A DNA stretch of 62,000 nt. Origin: Mesostigma viride (Eukaryota > Streptophyta > Mesostigmatophyceae > Mesostigmatales > Mesostigmataceae). The DNA lies in contig RPFO01001643.1 of the NCBI GenBank assembly GCA_009746045.1, positions 1-62,000 of the forward strand, written 5' to 3'. A model generated the notes under the pieces. It had not been told where the DNA came from, searched no databases, and saw only the letters and a program-made list of their open reading frames with translations. Numbering within the stretch: the stretch's first letter is position 1; each line of letters opens with the position of its first letter. Made by a program: the position numbers and the translations under genes. Positions 33,234 through 46,109 of the stretch are shown here, piece after piece.

Positions 33234-35240
33234 GCCCACTTATGAATGCCAGCCACAACCCTCACCAACGTACTCATGCCAGCCACCCCCTACACCCACG
33301 CACGCATGGCAGCCACCCCACGAACCCAGGCACGCATGCCAGCCCCCCCCTCAAGCCACGCATGCATGGCAGCCCCCCACCACACCCACGCATGCATGCC
33401 ACTCCCCCCCCCCCCACGCACGCATGCCAGCCACCCCCCATACCCACGTACGCCCCCCCCACTCCCACGCACGCATGCCAGCCCCCCCCTCATGCACGCA
33501 TGCATGCCAGCCACCCCACAAACCCACGCATGGATGCCAGCCCCCCCCACATGCATGCATGCATGCCAGCCCCCCCCACACCCACGCACGCATGGCAGCC
33601 GCCCCCCCAACCCACGCACGCATGCCAGCCAACCCCCACATGCACGCATGGTTGCCAGCCACCCCACATGCAAACAAGCCCCCCCCACATGCATGCTTGC
33701 ATTCCAGCCACCCCACAAACCCATGCACGCATGCCAGCCACCCCCACACCCACGCACGCATGCCAGCCACCCCACGAGCCCACGCATGCATGCCAGCCAC
33801 CCCCCACATGCACGCATGGATGCCAGCCACCCCCCACATGCACGTGCATGCCAGCCACCCCCCCACACACACACAAACCCACTTATGCATGCCAGCCACC
33901 CCCCACACCCACGTACGCATGCCAGCCCCCCCCTAAACCCACGCACGCATGGCAGCCCACCCCCAAACCCAGGCACGCATGCCAGCCCCCCCACACCCAC
34001 GCACTTATGTCAGCCCCCCCTCACACACTCGCATGCATGCCAGCCCCCCCCCAAACCCACACACGCGTGCCAGCCCCCCCCACATGCACGCATGCATGCC
34101 AGCCACCCCACAAACCCACTTATGCATGCCAGCCCCCCCCTCATGCACACATGCATGCCAGCCACCCCACCAACCCACGCATGCATGCCAGCCTGCCCCG
34201 CCCCACATGGGTCCATGGCAGCTCCCCCCCACACCCACGCACGCATGGCAGCCGCCCCCCAACCCACGCACGCATGCCAGCCAACCCCCACATGCACGCA
34301 TGCTTGCCAGCCACCCCACATGCAAACAAGCCCCCCCCACATGCATGCTTGCATTCCAGCCACCCCACAAACCCATGCACGCATGCCAGCCACCCCCACA
34401 CCCACGCACGCATGCCTGCCACCCCACGAGCCCACGCATGCATGCCAGCCACCCCCCACATGCACGCATGGATGCCAGCCACCCGCAACATGCACGTGCA
34501 TGCCAGCCACCCCCCACACCCACATACGCATGCCAGCCACCCCCACACCCACGCACGCATGGCAGCCCACCCCACGAACCCAGGCACGCATGCCAGCCCC
34601 CCCCTAAACCCACGCACGCATGGCAGCCCACCCCCAAACCCAGGTACGCATGCCAGCCACCCCCACACCCACGCACTTATGTCAGCCCCCCCACACACAC
34701 ACGCATGCATGCCAGCCCCCCCCAAACCCACACACGCGTGCCAGCCCCCCCCCCACACACGCATGCATGCCAGCCCCCCCCCAAACCCACACACGCGTGC
34801 CAGCCCCCCCCACATGCACGCATGCATGCCAGCCACCCCACAAACCCACTTATGCATGCCAGCCACCCCCGTCACCAACGTACGCATGCCGTCCCCCCCA
34901 CACACCCACGCATGCATGCCAGCCTGCCCCGCCCCACATGCGTCCATGGCAGCTCCCCCCCACACCCACGCATGCATGCTAGCCACCCCACAAACCCATG
35001 CACGCATGCCAGCCACCCCACAAACCCACGCATGCATGCCAGCCACCCCCCACATGCACGCATGCATGACAGCCACCCCCCACATGCACGTGCATGCCAG
35101 CCACCCCCCACACCCACATACGCATGCCAGCCACCCGCCACACCCACGCACGCATGGCAGCCACCCCCCACAGCCACGCACGAATGCCAGCCCCCCCCTA
35201 AACCCACGCATGCATGGCAGCTCCCCACCACACCCACGAA
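33234..35240 (+). repeat. CATGC minisatellite of U5 (2.0 kb)
   Basis: Same monomer family but a different variant set and order: ATGCACGTGCATGCC, CATGCAAACAAGCC, CTTGCATTCCAGCC and GTCACCAACGTACGC monomers are characteristic. Contains an internal duplication of about 0.65 kb (33600-33900 resembles 34250-34530). Confidence 0.92.
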
Positions 35241-35460
35241 TGGACAGGGCTGGCCTGCCGCGCCCCACGGTCGCGCACAAGGGCACTGTCGAGTCATGTA
35301 CAAAACATTGTCTGCATGAAGTCATAGTGGGCATGACCGATGGTGCATGTGTTTACAAAGGATTGCCACTCAATGAATATTAATGAATGATGAACATGGG
35401 AGTTTGCATGGAAGTGTTTGGTCGTTATGGCTGCCGCTTGCAAAAAGCGGTACCCACATT

Positions 35461-35792
35461 GTGTCCTGCATGGCATAGCTTCATTGTGAGTTCCAGTTGT
35501 TAGGAAGTAATGAGTAAGGAAATACTTGCATGCAATGAACGGACTAGTAGTAGGACGCGTGCTGGACGTGCCCGTGAGGTACGGAGCGTGGGATCGACGG
35601 TGCGGCGGGCCGGCGCGAGCGCGCGCGATGGGAGGCCCCCAAAGGAAGGCCGCCGAGCGTTCGCCCCCCGGCGTAGTAGGCCGGGCCGGTCGGCGGGCTC
35701 AACCCGGCGGGTCGAAGCTTTCGGCGGGGGCCTCAGGGCCCCTGGTGGCGTAGTGCGTCCGAATAAGTGGGGGGCCTTGGCCCCCCCACTAG
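35461..35792 (+). repeat. Distinct GC-rich 3' module of U5
   Basis: Unlike the other large units, U5 ends in a GC-rich segment with no similarity to their 3' module. Only the position, composition and terminal hairpin are shared. The next unit starts with the normal TCCCCT. Confidence 0.8.
35766..35792 (+). repeat. 3' terminal hairpin and CTAG of U5
   Basis: AGTGGGGGGCC (35766-35776) pairs with GGCCCCCCCACT (35779-35790) with a TT loop and one bulged C, followed by CTAG (35789-35792) and T. This matches the canonical Helitron 3' end: hairpin, then CTRR, then T. Confidence 0.7.
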
Positions 35793-36683
35793 TCCCCTAC
35801 TAGTAACTACGATTTATGAAGCCCGAAAACTTTGGCCGCGGCCGTAGGCCGAAGGTGGGGCCGTCCCCCGCGCCCCCTAGCGCGGGAGCGGACGACGTCC
35901 AAGACCGTTGCGAGATGGCCAATCGCGTAGTACAAAGAAATTCCCCAAACCTTAGAGATCGAGTGTCGTGTTTTCCTGAACGGGTCTGAAAAACTGAACA
36001 TGTTCAGACTTTTGCGGGCAGGTGGGGCGTCTCGCCAATCCGCGCGGCCTCAGGAATTACGGCGCGTTGACTTTTTTAAGCGTCAAACAAGCTACTGGCG
36101 AACCGATATCTGTACTAAAACTTTTCGCGGCTACCCGTTGCACCACTTTGGGCGGGGACCAACCGGTGCACGCCGTTTCGAATAACGCGCTCGAATTTAG
36201 GGCCACAACGTCAATGGAATGCGATTTTCTGAACGGATGGATCAAATTTGCAGGACGGTTGGAAGGTTCAGAGCCTAACAGGCGTTCAGTCAGGGTGGGG
36301 TGAAATAGTTCAGGCCGAAATTTGGCACATTTTCAATGGAAATACGAACGTAACGAAATTTCCAAGTATCTTCCACCGAAATATCTCTAAACTATATCGC
36401 ATGGTATAATCGCATGGAAAAAAGTCTTGCTGGGCAGTGGGAACTGGGAATTATTGGCAAAGCGTGCGGCATGCTCGGGGCGAAAAACAAAGTGACGTGC
36501 TGCGCGAGCAATTTTCCTTGTGCTGGCTGGCGATGGCAGGCAACGTAGGCTAGAAAATTGGGATGGGGAATGCGCAGCCATGGTTTTATACGTCAAAATT
36601 TTATGTTTGAAGAGCAAGTGCGAAATTTTATGAGCTGGAGGTGCGTCAACGGAGTGATACCTGCGTGGGAGAGGTCCGTGTCG

Positions 36684-37517
36684 CTATGGCGACCTGGAAA
36701 TGGAATGTCGTTGTAGATTTAGGTATTGTAGTATCATGCTTAACTGCTTTACGTATTGGGTGCCTAGTGAAATCAGTTTGCTGTTCGTGGAAGGCTTGGG
36801 GTGTGGCCAACGAGCTTCTGCTGTCGCCACATCATATTGGAAAGAACGCTGGATTTTTTGCCACGGGACGTAACCGGCGATGCCGATGGTGAGGCGTTTG
36901 TTTCGATGACCGGGGTAGTACCTGCTCTCTTTCTGATGCATTTTCATGGTTGCGTTCTTTCCATTTCGCCGAATCCACCTAGTCGCAGCAAAGACATAGC
37001 GTAGCAAGGGTTTTTAAAAACGCAGATTAGCCGTGCAGGACGCCATCTTCATGGTCCTTCGCATGTCCTGTGTGAACGTCCGTTGCCCAAGGATCTGTGA
37101 TGCTTTTTTCTGGAATATACTGGGCGGTGAAAGCCCCTCTGGATGCTTGCCTGGTCACGGGTTTGGGGCGTCATTTACTGCTGTACTGGCTGACATTCAT
37201 GGTGCTTTCTGCGTAAGCTGACTTGCTTCGCACGTGGATTTTGACTGGACTGAAGAGCGCGTCTGGTAGCATGTTTACGTGGTGTATAAGGTGATCAATC
37301 AACCATTTGTTTATAGAAGGTGTGACAATAGAAGGTGTGTTATATATTTCTTCATCAAGCATGTCAAAAGTAATCTCCACTCGCTTACAACCTGAATTTT
37401 GCTTTGCTGGGTCTGCTGTGTTTGTGTCTCACTGTGCAGGCTATCCCCTTGGTTGATCAACCAGGTGATTTTTGGTGGCAGCGGGGCCATATACTCTTCT
37501 TGGCGTTTTTCATCCAT
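36684..37517 (-). pseudogene. Decayed minus-strand frame in U6
   Basis: As in U1. The microinversion at 37011-37026 introduces an additional change that shortens the downstream frame to 107 codons. Confidence 0.4.
37011..37026. other. 16-bp microinversion (U6)
   Basis: TTTTTAAAAACGCAGA stands where other units have TCTGCGTTTTATTTTC. The right ten bases are the exact reverse complement of the original left part, as expected from a fold-back template switch. Confidence 0.75.
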
Positions 37518-37528
37518 GGCATGTCAAC

Positions 37529-38852
37529 CAACGCATGCATGCCAGCCCCTCCCACACCCACGCACACATGTTAGCTATACCCCACAAACCCACGCATGGA
37601 TTCCAGCCACCCCCCACATGCCCGCATGCATGCCAGCCACCCCACCAATCCACGCACGCATGCCAGCCACCCCCACACCCACGCACGCATGCCAGCCACC
37701 CCACAACCCACTTATGCATTCCAGCAACCCCCACAGCCACTTACGCATGCCAGCCACCCCCCACCCCCACGCACGCATGGCAGCCACCCCACGAACCCAC
37801 GCACGCGTGCCAGCCCCCCCTTAAAACCACGCATGCATGGCAGCTCCCCACCACACCCACGCATGCATGCCACTCCCCCCGCCAACCACCCACGCATGCC
37901 AGCCCCCCGACACACGCATGGCAGCCCCCCCCACACCCACGCACGCATGCCAGCCCTACCCCACATGCAGGCATGCATGCCAGCCACCCCCCACACCCAC
38001 GCATGCATGCCAGCCCCTCCCACACCCACGCCCGCATGCCAGCTACCCCACAAACCCACGCATGCATGCCAGCGACCCCCTAACCCCACGCATGCATGGT
38101 AGCCCCCCACCACACCCACGCATGCATGCCACTCCCCCCCACACCCACGCACGCATGCGAGCCCCCCCACACACCCACGCACGCATGCGAGCCCCCCACA
38201 CACCCACGCACGCATGCCAGCCACCCCACCAACCCACACACGCGTGCCAGCCCCCCCCTAACCCCACGCATGCATGGCAGCCCCCCACCACACCCACGCA
38301 TGCATGCCACTCCCCCCCCACACCCACGCACGCATGCGAGCCCCCCCCACACCCACGCACGCATGCGAGCCCCCCCACACACCCACGCACGCATGCCAGC
38401 CCCACCCCACATGCAGGCATGCATGCCAGCCACCCCCCACACCCACGCATGCATGCCAGCCCCTCCCACACCCACGCCTGCATGCCAGCTACCCCACAAA
38501 CCCACGCATGCATGCCAGCGACCCCCCACATGCACGCATGCATGCCAGCCACCCCACCAACCCACGCACGCATGCCAGCCCATCACAAACCCACTTATGC
38601 ATGCCAGCCACCCCCCACACCCACGTACGCATGCCAGCCACCCCACACACCCACGCACGCATGGCAGCCACCCCACGAACCCACACACGCGTGCCAGCCC
38701 CCCCCTAACCCCACTTATGCATGCAGCCACCCACCACACCCACGCATGCATGCCACTCCCCCCCACACCCACGCACGCATGCGAGCCCCCCCCACACCCA
38801 CGCACGCATGCGAGGCCCCCCCACACCCACGCAAGCATGCCAGCCCCCCCCC
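37529..38852 (+). repeat. CATGC minisatellite of U6
   Basis: The first half follows the U1 order. A junction at GCGACCCCCTAACC (near 38080) skips several monomers, then a full higher-order block follows. Confidence 0.93.
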
Positions 38853-39841
38853 ATGAAGTCATAGTGGGCACCACGGAGTCATGCTATGATTTAATTTTTT
38901 CAATTTAATAATGGGAATGACGGATGGTGCATGTGTGAACAAAGGAATGAAAGGATTGCCACTCAATGAATATTAATTAATGATGAAAATGGGAGTTTGC
39001 ATGGGAGTGTTTGGTCCTTATGGCTGGCTTGCAAAAAGCAGTACCCAAATTTCGAAGTATTTGACAGCGAAATATCTGTAAAGTATATCGCATGGTATAA
39101 TTAATTAATGAATGGTACGCTGAAATTCATTGTGCGGGCTCTCTCTGCATGTGATAAACAATTTTAGCTTTGAGGGCATGCAACAAGGCATGCTAGCATT
39201 AAAATGAAATTAAATTATAACATGACTAGTGGGGAGATCATGTACGACATGTAGCATAATTACGTACATGGCCACAATTGTGCCAATCAGGGCCCTCCTC
39301 TAGGTAGACTGTGCTAGGCAATTACAATTAGACAAATAAGGTCATTCAAAAAGGTTTAATTCTTCACCTACCTCCATCCATCCAGCAAGGGAATATGTTA
39401 GCCAGTGCTACATGATGATCTCCCAACGGAGTCATGTTATGATGCGAAATAGTTCAGGATAAAATTTGTCAGAATTTCACTGGCGATACGAACGTAACAA
39501 AATTTCCAAGTATCCGACGCCGAAATATCATTGTTGTATCGAATGGTATGCTGAAATTCATTGTGGTTCTGTCCGAGCTGACAAATTTGTCAGAAATTTC
39601 ATTTTCGATACGAACGTGACGAAATTTCCAAGTATCTCACGCTCGGAGAGCTTCCACGGTGTTCACGGGGAAGGGTCCGTTGCGCGTGGCGCACGGCGGC
39701 GGTTCGTCCCGGTCGGAATCGTCCGCTCGCGCGTCCTCCGTGGAAGGGTCTTGGCGCGTCGCGCGGGCCGGTGCGGTTGGCGCCCAGAAGGTCGACTATC
39801 GGCCTCTGGGCCGCTAGCGGCGAGTCACGTCCTCTCAAGTC

Positions 39842-39884
39842 GGGGAGGGGGGGCGATAGCCCCCCCTCCCCCACTTTTTTCTTG
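39842..39884 (+). repeat. 3' terminal hairpin and CTTG of U6
   Basis: 13-bp stem at 39842-39871 with GATA loop. CTTG ends at 39884. Confidence 0.8.
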
Positions 39885-40219
39885 TCCCCTACTAGTAACT
39901 ACGATTTATGACGCCCGAAAACTTTGGCCGCGGCCGTAGGCCGAAGGTGGGGCCGTCCCCCGCGCCCCCTAGCGCGGGAGCGGACGACGTACAGGACCGT
40001 AGCGAGATGGCCAATCGCGTAGTACAAAGAAAATCCCCAAACCTTGGAGATCGAGTGTCGTGTTTTCCTGAACGGGGTCTGAAACGCTGAACATGTTCAG
40101 GGTTTCGCGGGCAGGTGGGGCGTCTCGCCAATCCGCGCGGCCTCAGGACATTACGGCGCGTTGACTATTTTAAGCGTCAAACAAGCTACTGGCGAACCGA
40201 TATCTGTACTAAAACTTTT

Positions 40220-40690
40220 CGGGGCACAGGACGTGGGATGTCAAATTTGATAAGCAAGCGAGACGAAATGACAGTTACGTGCTGAACGGAAACGTTCGCG
40301 CCTGAACAGGGAAAATAGAATCAAACGAGACGGAATGCTTCGTTACGAACGAAAACGTTCATAGCGTTGCTGAACGGAAACGCAAAATTATATTTACTAT
40401 ATCGAATGGTATGCGGAAATTGATTGTGGTTCAGTCCGAGCGGAGAAATTTGTCAGAATTTCACTTGAAATACGACCGTAAGGAAATATCCAAGTATCTG
40501 ACGCTGAATTATCTCTAAAGTATATCGAATGGTATGCTGAAATTCATAGTGGTTAAGTGCGAGCTGAAAATTTGTCAGAATTTCAAAATTATATTTAGTA
40601 ATTTGGCACATTTTCCATGGAAATACGAACGTAACGAAATTTCCAAGTATCTTCCACCGAAATATCTCTAAAGTATATCGCATGTAAAAA
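40220..40690 (+). other. Variable internal slot of U7
   Basis: Between the conserved ATCTGTACTAAAACTTTTC and GTCTTGCTGGGCAG, U7 carries sequence absent from U1: GAACGGAAACGTTC-type motifs and three ~120-bp monomers. U8, U9 and U10 each carry different versions in the same slot. Confidence 0.75.
40401..40680 (+). repeat. ~120-bp monomers in tandem (U7 slot)
   Basis: GGTATGC.GAAATT starts recur at 40408 and 40531 (period 123). A third partial monomer runs to 40680. They diverge from each other by about 15-25% by eye. Confidence 0.8.
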
Positions 40691-40951
40691 AGTCTTGCTG
40701 GGCAGTGGGAACTGGGAATTATTGGCAAAGCGTGCGGCATGCTCGGGGCGAAAAACAAAGTGACGTGCTGCGCGAGCAATTTTCCTTGTGCTGGCTGGCG
40801 ATGGCAGGCAACGTAGGCTAGAAAATTGGGATGGGGAATGCGCAGCCATGGTTTTATACGTCAAAATTTTATGTTTGAAGAGCAAGTGCGAAATTTTATG
40901 AGCTGGAGGTGCGTCAACGGAGTGATACCTGCGTGGGAGAGGTCCGTGTCG

Positions 40952-41403
40952 CTATGGCGACCTGGAAATGGAATGTCGTTGTAGATTTAGGTATTGTAGT
41001 ATCATGCTTAACTGCTTTACGTATTGGGTGCCTAGTGAAATCAGTTTGCTGTTCGTGGAAGGCTTGGGGTGTGGCCAACGAGCTTCTGCTGTCGCCACAT
41101 CATATTGGAAAGAACGCTGGATTTTTTGCCACGGGACGTAACCGGCGATGCCGATGGTGAGGCGTTTGTTTCGATGACCGGGGTAGTACCTGCTCTCTTT
41201 CTGATGCATTTTCATGGTTGCGTTCTTTCCATTTCGCCGAATCCACCTGTCAAAAGTAATCTCCACTCGCTTACAACCTGAATTTTGCTTTGCTGGGTCT
41301 GCTGTGTTTGTGTCTCACTGTGCAGGCTATCCCCTTGGTTGATCAACCAGGTGATTTTTGGTGGCAGCGGGGCCATATACTCTTCTTGGCGTTTTTCATC
41401 CAT
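40952..41403 (-). pseudogene. Internally deleted minus-strand frame in U7
   Basis: A 385-bp deletion (CCACCT joined to GTCAAAAG at 41248/41249) removes the conserved NKWLIDHL core and joins the two outer frames. Confidence 0.4.
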
Positions 41404-41414
41404 GGCATGTCAAC

Positions 41415-43359
41415 CAACGCATGCATGCCAGCCCCTCCCACACCCACGCACACATGTTAGCTATACCCCACAAACCCACGCATGGATTCCAGCCACCCCC
41501 CACATGCCCGCATGCATGCCAGCCACCCCACCAATCCACGCACGCATGCCAGCCACCCCCACACCCACGCACGCATGCCAGCCACCCCACAACCCACTTA
41601 TGCATTCCAGCAACCCCCACAGCCACTTACGCATGCCAGCCACCCCCACCCCCACGCACGCATGGCAGCCACCCCACGAACCCACGCACGCGTGCCAGCC
41701 CCCCCTTAAAACCACGCATGCATGGCAGCTCCCCACCACACCCACGCATGCATGCCACTCCCCCGCCAACCACCCACGCATGCCAGCCCCCCGACACACG
41801 CATGGCAGCCCCCCCCCACACCCACGCACGCATGCCAGCCCTACCCCACATGCAGGCATGCATGCCAGCCACCCCCCACACCCACGCATGCATGCCAGCC
41901 CCTCCCACACCCACGCCCGCATGCCAGCTACCCCACAAACCCACGCATGCATGCCAGCGACCCCCCACATGCACGCATGCATGCCAGCCACCCCAGCAAC
42001 CCACGCACGCATGCCAGCCCATCACAAACCCACTTATGCATGCCAGCCACCCCCCACACCCACGTACGCATGCCAGCCACCCCACACACCCACGCACGCA
42101 TGGCAGCCACCCTACCAACCCACACACGCGTGCCAGCCCCCCCTAACCCCATGCATGCATGGCAGCCCCCCACCACACCCACGCATGCATGCCACTCCCC
42201 CCCACACCCACGCACGCATGCGAGCCCCCACACACACCCACGCACGCATGCGAGCCCCCCCCACACCCACGCACGCATGCCAGCCCCACCCTACATGCAG
42301 GCATGCATGCCAGCCACCCCCCACACCCACGCATGCATGCCAGCCCCTCCCACACCCACGCCTGCATGCCAGCTACCCCACAAACCCACGCATGCATGCC
42401 AGCGACCCCCCACATGCACGCATGCATGCCAGCCACCCCACCAACCCACGCACGCATGCCAGCCCATTACAAACCCACTTATGCATGCCAGCCACCCCCC
42501 ACACCCACGTACGCATGCCAGCCACCCCACACACCCACGCACGCATGGCAGCCACCCCACGAACCCACACACGCGTGCCAGCCCCTCCTAACCCCACGCA
42601 TGCATGGCAGCCCCCCACCAACCCACGCACGCATGCCAGCCCATCGCAAACCCACTTATGCATGCCAGCCACCCCCCACACCCACGTACGCATGCCAGCC
42701 ACCCCACACACCCACGCACGCATGGCAGCCACCCTACCAACCCACACACGCGTGCCAGCCCCCCCTAACCCCATGCATGCATGGCAGCCCCCCACCACAC
42801 CCACGCATGCATGCCACTCCCCCCCCACACCCACGCACGCATGCGAGCCCCCACACACACCCACGCACGCATGCGAGCCCCCCCCACACCCACGCACGCA
42901 TGCCAGCCCCACCCCACATGCAGGCATGCATGCCAGCCACCCCCCACACCCACGCATGCATGCCAGCCCCTCCCACACCCACGCCTGCATGCCAGCTACC
43001 CCACAAACCCACGCATGCATGCCAGCGACCCCCCACATGCACGCATGCATGCCAGCCACCCCACCAACCCACGCACGCATGCCAGCCCATTACAAACCCA
43101 CTTATGCATGCCAGCCACCCCCCACACCCACGTACGCATGCCAGCCACCCCACACACCCACGCACGCATGGCAGCCACCCCACGAACCCACACACGCGTG
43201 CCAGCCCCTCCTAACCCCACGCATGCATGGCAGCCCCCCACCACACCCACGCATGCATGCCACTCCCCCCCACACCCACGCACGCATGCAAGCCCCCCCC
43301 ACACCCACGCACGCATGCGAGGCCCCCCCACACCCACGCAAGCATGCCAGCCCCCCCCA
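41415..43359 (+). repeat. CATGC minisatellite of U7
   Basis: Nearly two higher-order blocks, with a truncated block joined at CCCCCACCAACCCACG near 42615. The same internal junction is present in U9 (near 51964), showing common descent. Confidence 0.93.
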
Positions 43360-44350
43360 TGAAGTCATAGTGGGCACCACGGAGTCATGCTATGTTTTAA
43401 TTTTTTCAATTTAATAATGGGAATGACGGATGGTGCATGTGTGAACAAAGGAATGAAAGGATTGCCACTCAATGAATATTAATTAATGATGAAAATGGGA
43501 GTTTGCATGGGAGTGTTTGGTCCTTATGGCTGGCTTGCAAAAAGCAGTACCCAAATTTCGAAGTATTTGACAGCGAAATATCTGTAAAGTATATCGCATG
43601 GTATAATTAATTAATGAATGGTACGCTGAAATTCATTGTGCGGGCTCTCTCTGCATGTGATAAACAATTTTAGCTTTGAGGGCATGCAACAAGGCATGCT
43701 AGCATTAAAATGAAATTAAATTATAACATGACTAGTGGGGAGATCATGTACGACATGTAGCATAATTACGTACATGGCCACAATTGTGCCAATCAGGGCC
43801 CTCCTCTAGGTAGACTGTGCTAGGCAATTACAATTAGACAAATAAGGTCATTCAAAAAGGTTTAATTCTTCACCTACCTCCATCCATCCAGCAAGGGAAT
43901 ATGTTAGCCAGTGCTACATGATGATCTCCCAACGGAGTCATGTTATGATGCGAAATAGTTCAGGATAAAATTTGTCAGAATTTCACTGGCGATACGAACG
44001 TAACGAAATTTCCAAGTATCCGACGCCGAAATATCATTGTTGTATCGAATGGTATGCTGAAATTCATTGTGGTTCTGTCCGAGCTGACAAATTTGTCAGA
44101 AATTTCATTTTCGATACGAACGTGACGAAATTTCCAAGTATCTCACGCTAGTCGGAGAGCTTCCACGGTGTTCACGGGGAAGGGTCCGTTGCGCGTGGCG
44201 CACGGCGGCGGTTCGTCCCGGTCGGAATCGTCCGCTCGCGCGTCCTCCGTGGAAGGGTCTTGGCGCGTCGCGCGGGCCGGTGCGGTTGGCGCCCAGAAGG
44301 TCGACTATCGGCCTCTGGGCCGCTAGCGGCGAGTCACGTCCTCTCAAGTC

Positions 44351-44393
44351 GGGGAGGGGGGGCGATAGCCCCCCCTCCCCCACTTTTTTCTTG
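44351..44393 (+). repeat. 3' terminal hairpin and CTTG of U7
   Basis: 13-bp stem at 44351-44380 with GATA loop. CTTG ends at 44393. Confidence 0.8.
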
Positions 44394-44937
44394 TCCCCTA
44401 CTAGTAACTACGATTTATGACGCCCGAAAACTTTGGCCGCGGCCGTAGGCCGAAGGTGGGGCCGTCCCCCGCGCCCCCTAGCGCGGGAGCGGACGACGTA
44501 CAGGACCGTAGCGAGATGGCCAATCGCGTAGTACAAAGAAAATCCCCAAACCTTGGAGATCGAGTGTCGTGTTTTCCTGAACGGGGTCTGAAACGCTGAA
44601 CATGTTCAGGGTTTCGCGGGCAGGTGGGGCGTCTCGCCAATCCGCGCGGCCTCAGGACATTACGGCGCGTTGACTATTTTAAGCGTCAAACAAGCTACTG
44701 GCGAACCGATATCTGTACTAAAACTTTTCGGGGCACAGGACGTGGGATGTCAAATTTGATAAGCAAGCGAGACGAAATGACAGTTACGTGCTGAACGGAA
44801 ACGTTCGCGCCTGAACAGGGAAATAGAATCAAACGAGACGGAATTTACCGTTACGAACGAAAACGTTCATGAAGCGTTTAAAGATGTGATGAACGGAAAC
44901 GTTCACACCTGAATAGGGGAAATAGAATCAGACGAGA

Positions 44938-45004
44938 CTAAGTAAGTAAGTAAATTACTAACTAAATAACTAACTTAATAACTAACTAAAGAACTAAATA
45001 ACTA
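44938..45004 (+). repeat. ACTA/AAGT microsatellite in U8 slot
   Basis: Degenerate ACTAACTAAATA and AAGTAAGTAAGT tracts, found only in U8. Confidence 0.85.
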
Positions 45005-45271
45005 GAATACGTGAGAAATGACACAGAACTGGGAATTATTGGCAAAGCGTGCGGCATGCTCGGGGCGAAAAACAAAGTGACGTGCTGCGCGAGCAATTTT
45101 CCTTGTGCTGGCTGGCGATGGCAGGCAACGTAGGCTAGAAAATTGGGATGGGGAATGCGCAGCCATGGTTTTATACGTCAAAATTTTATGTTTGAAGAGC
45201 AAGTGCGAAATTTTATGAGCTGGAGGTGCGTCAACGGAGTGATTATACCTGCGTGGGAGAGGTCCGTGTCG

Positions 45272-46087
45272 CTATGGCGACCTGGAAATGGAATGTCGTT
45301 GTAGATTTGGGTATTGTAGTATCATGCTTAACTGCTTTACGTATTGGGTGCCTAGTGAAATCAGTTTGCTGTTCGTGGAAGGCTTGGGGTGTGGCCAACG
45401 AGCTTCTGCTGTCGCCACATCATATTGGAAAGAACGCTGGATTTTTTGCCACGGGACGTAACCGGCGATGCCGATGGTGAGGCGTTTGTTTCGATGACCG
45501 GGGTAGTACCTGCTCTCTTTCTGATGCATTTTCATGGTTGCGTTCTTTCCATTTCGCCGAATCCACCTAGTCGCAGCAAAGACATAGCGTAGCAAGGGTC
45601 TGCGTTTTATTTTCTTAGCCGTGCAGGACGCCATCTTCATGGTCCTTCGCATGTCCTGTGTGAACGTCCGTTGCCCAAGGATCTGTGATGCTTTTTTCTG
45701 GAATATACTGGGCGGTGAAAGCCCCTCTGGATGCTTGCCTGGTCACGGGTTTGGGGCGTCATTTACTGCTGTACTGGCTGACATTCATGGTGCTTTCTGC
45801 GTAAGCTGACTTGCTTCGCACGTGGATTTTGACTGGACTGAAGAGCGCGTCTGGTAGCATGTTTACGTGGTGTATAAGGTGATCAATCAACCATTTGTTT
45901 ATAGAAGGTGTGACAATAGAAGGTGTGTTATATATTTCTTCATCAAGCATGTCAAAAGTAATCTCCACTCGCTAACAACCTGAATTTTGCTTTGCTGGGT
46001 CTGCTGTGTTTGTGTCTCACTGTGCAGGCTATCCCCTTGGTTGATCAACCAGGTGATGGCAGCGGGGCCATATACTCTTCTTGGCAT
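45272..46087 (-). pseudogene. Decayed minus-strand frame in U8
   Basis: As U3, with a further small deletion near the start (GGTGATGGCAGCGG at 46053 lacks TTTTGGTG). Confidence 0.4.
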
Positions 46088-46109
46088 TTTTCATCCATGG
46101 CATGTCAAC

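Larger units (their letters stand above)
30921..35792 (+). repeat. Large tandem unit U5 (4872 bp, diverged)
   Basis: Starts TCCCCCTCTAGTGACTACG. Its first 1.2 kb is only loosely related to U1, with shared pieces such as CTTTTGCGGGCAGGTGG. From about 32160 it aligns with U1 at lower identity. It has its own minisatellite arrangement and a different 3' module ending CTAG rather than CTTG. It looks like an older subfamily. Confidence 0.88.
35793..39884 (+). repeat. Large tandem unit U6 (4092 bp)
   Basis: U1-like unit following U5. Carries a 16-bp microinversion at 37011 shared with U10 and U11r. Confidence 0.92.
39885..44393 (+). repeat. Large tandem unit U7 (4509 bp)
   Basis: Has the GATTTATGACGCCCG start variant, a replaced internal slot (40220-40690), a 385-bp deletion at 41248/41249 and a CTAGTCGG variant near its 3' end. 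The slot and the 3' variant are shared with U9. Confidence 0.92.

Noticed and set aside
41285-43414. Plus-strand gene using the splice-acceptor-like CTCACTGTGCAG before the minisatellite
   Set aside because: The acceptor resembles a real one, but the downstream frame is minisatellite and no donor or upstream exon can be supported. The conserved coding signal is on the opposite strand.
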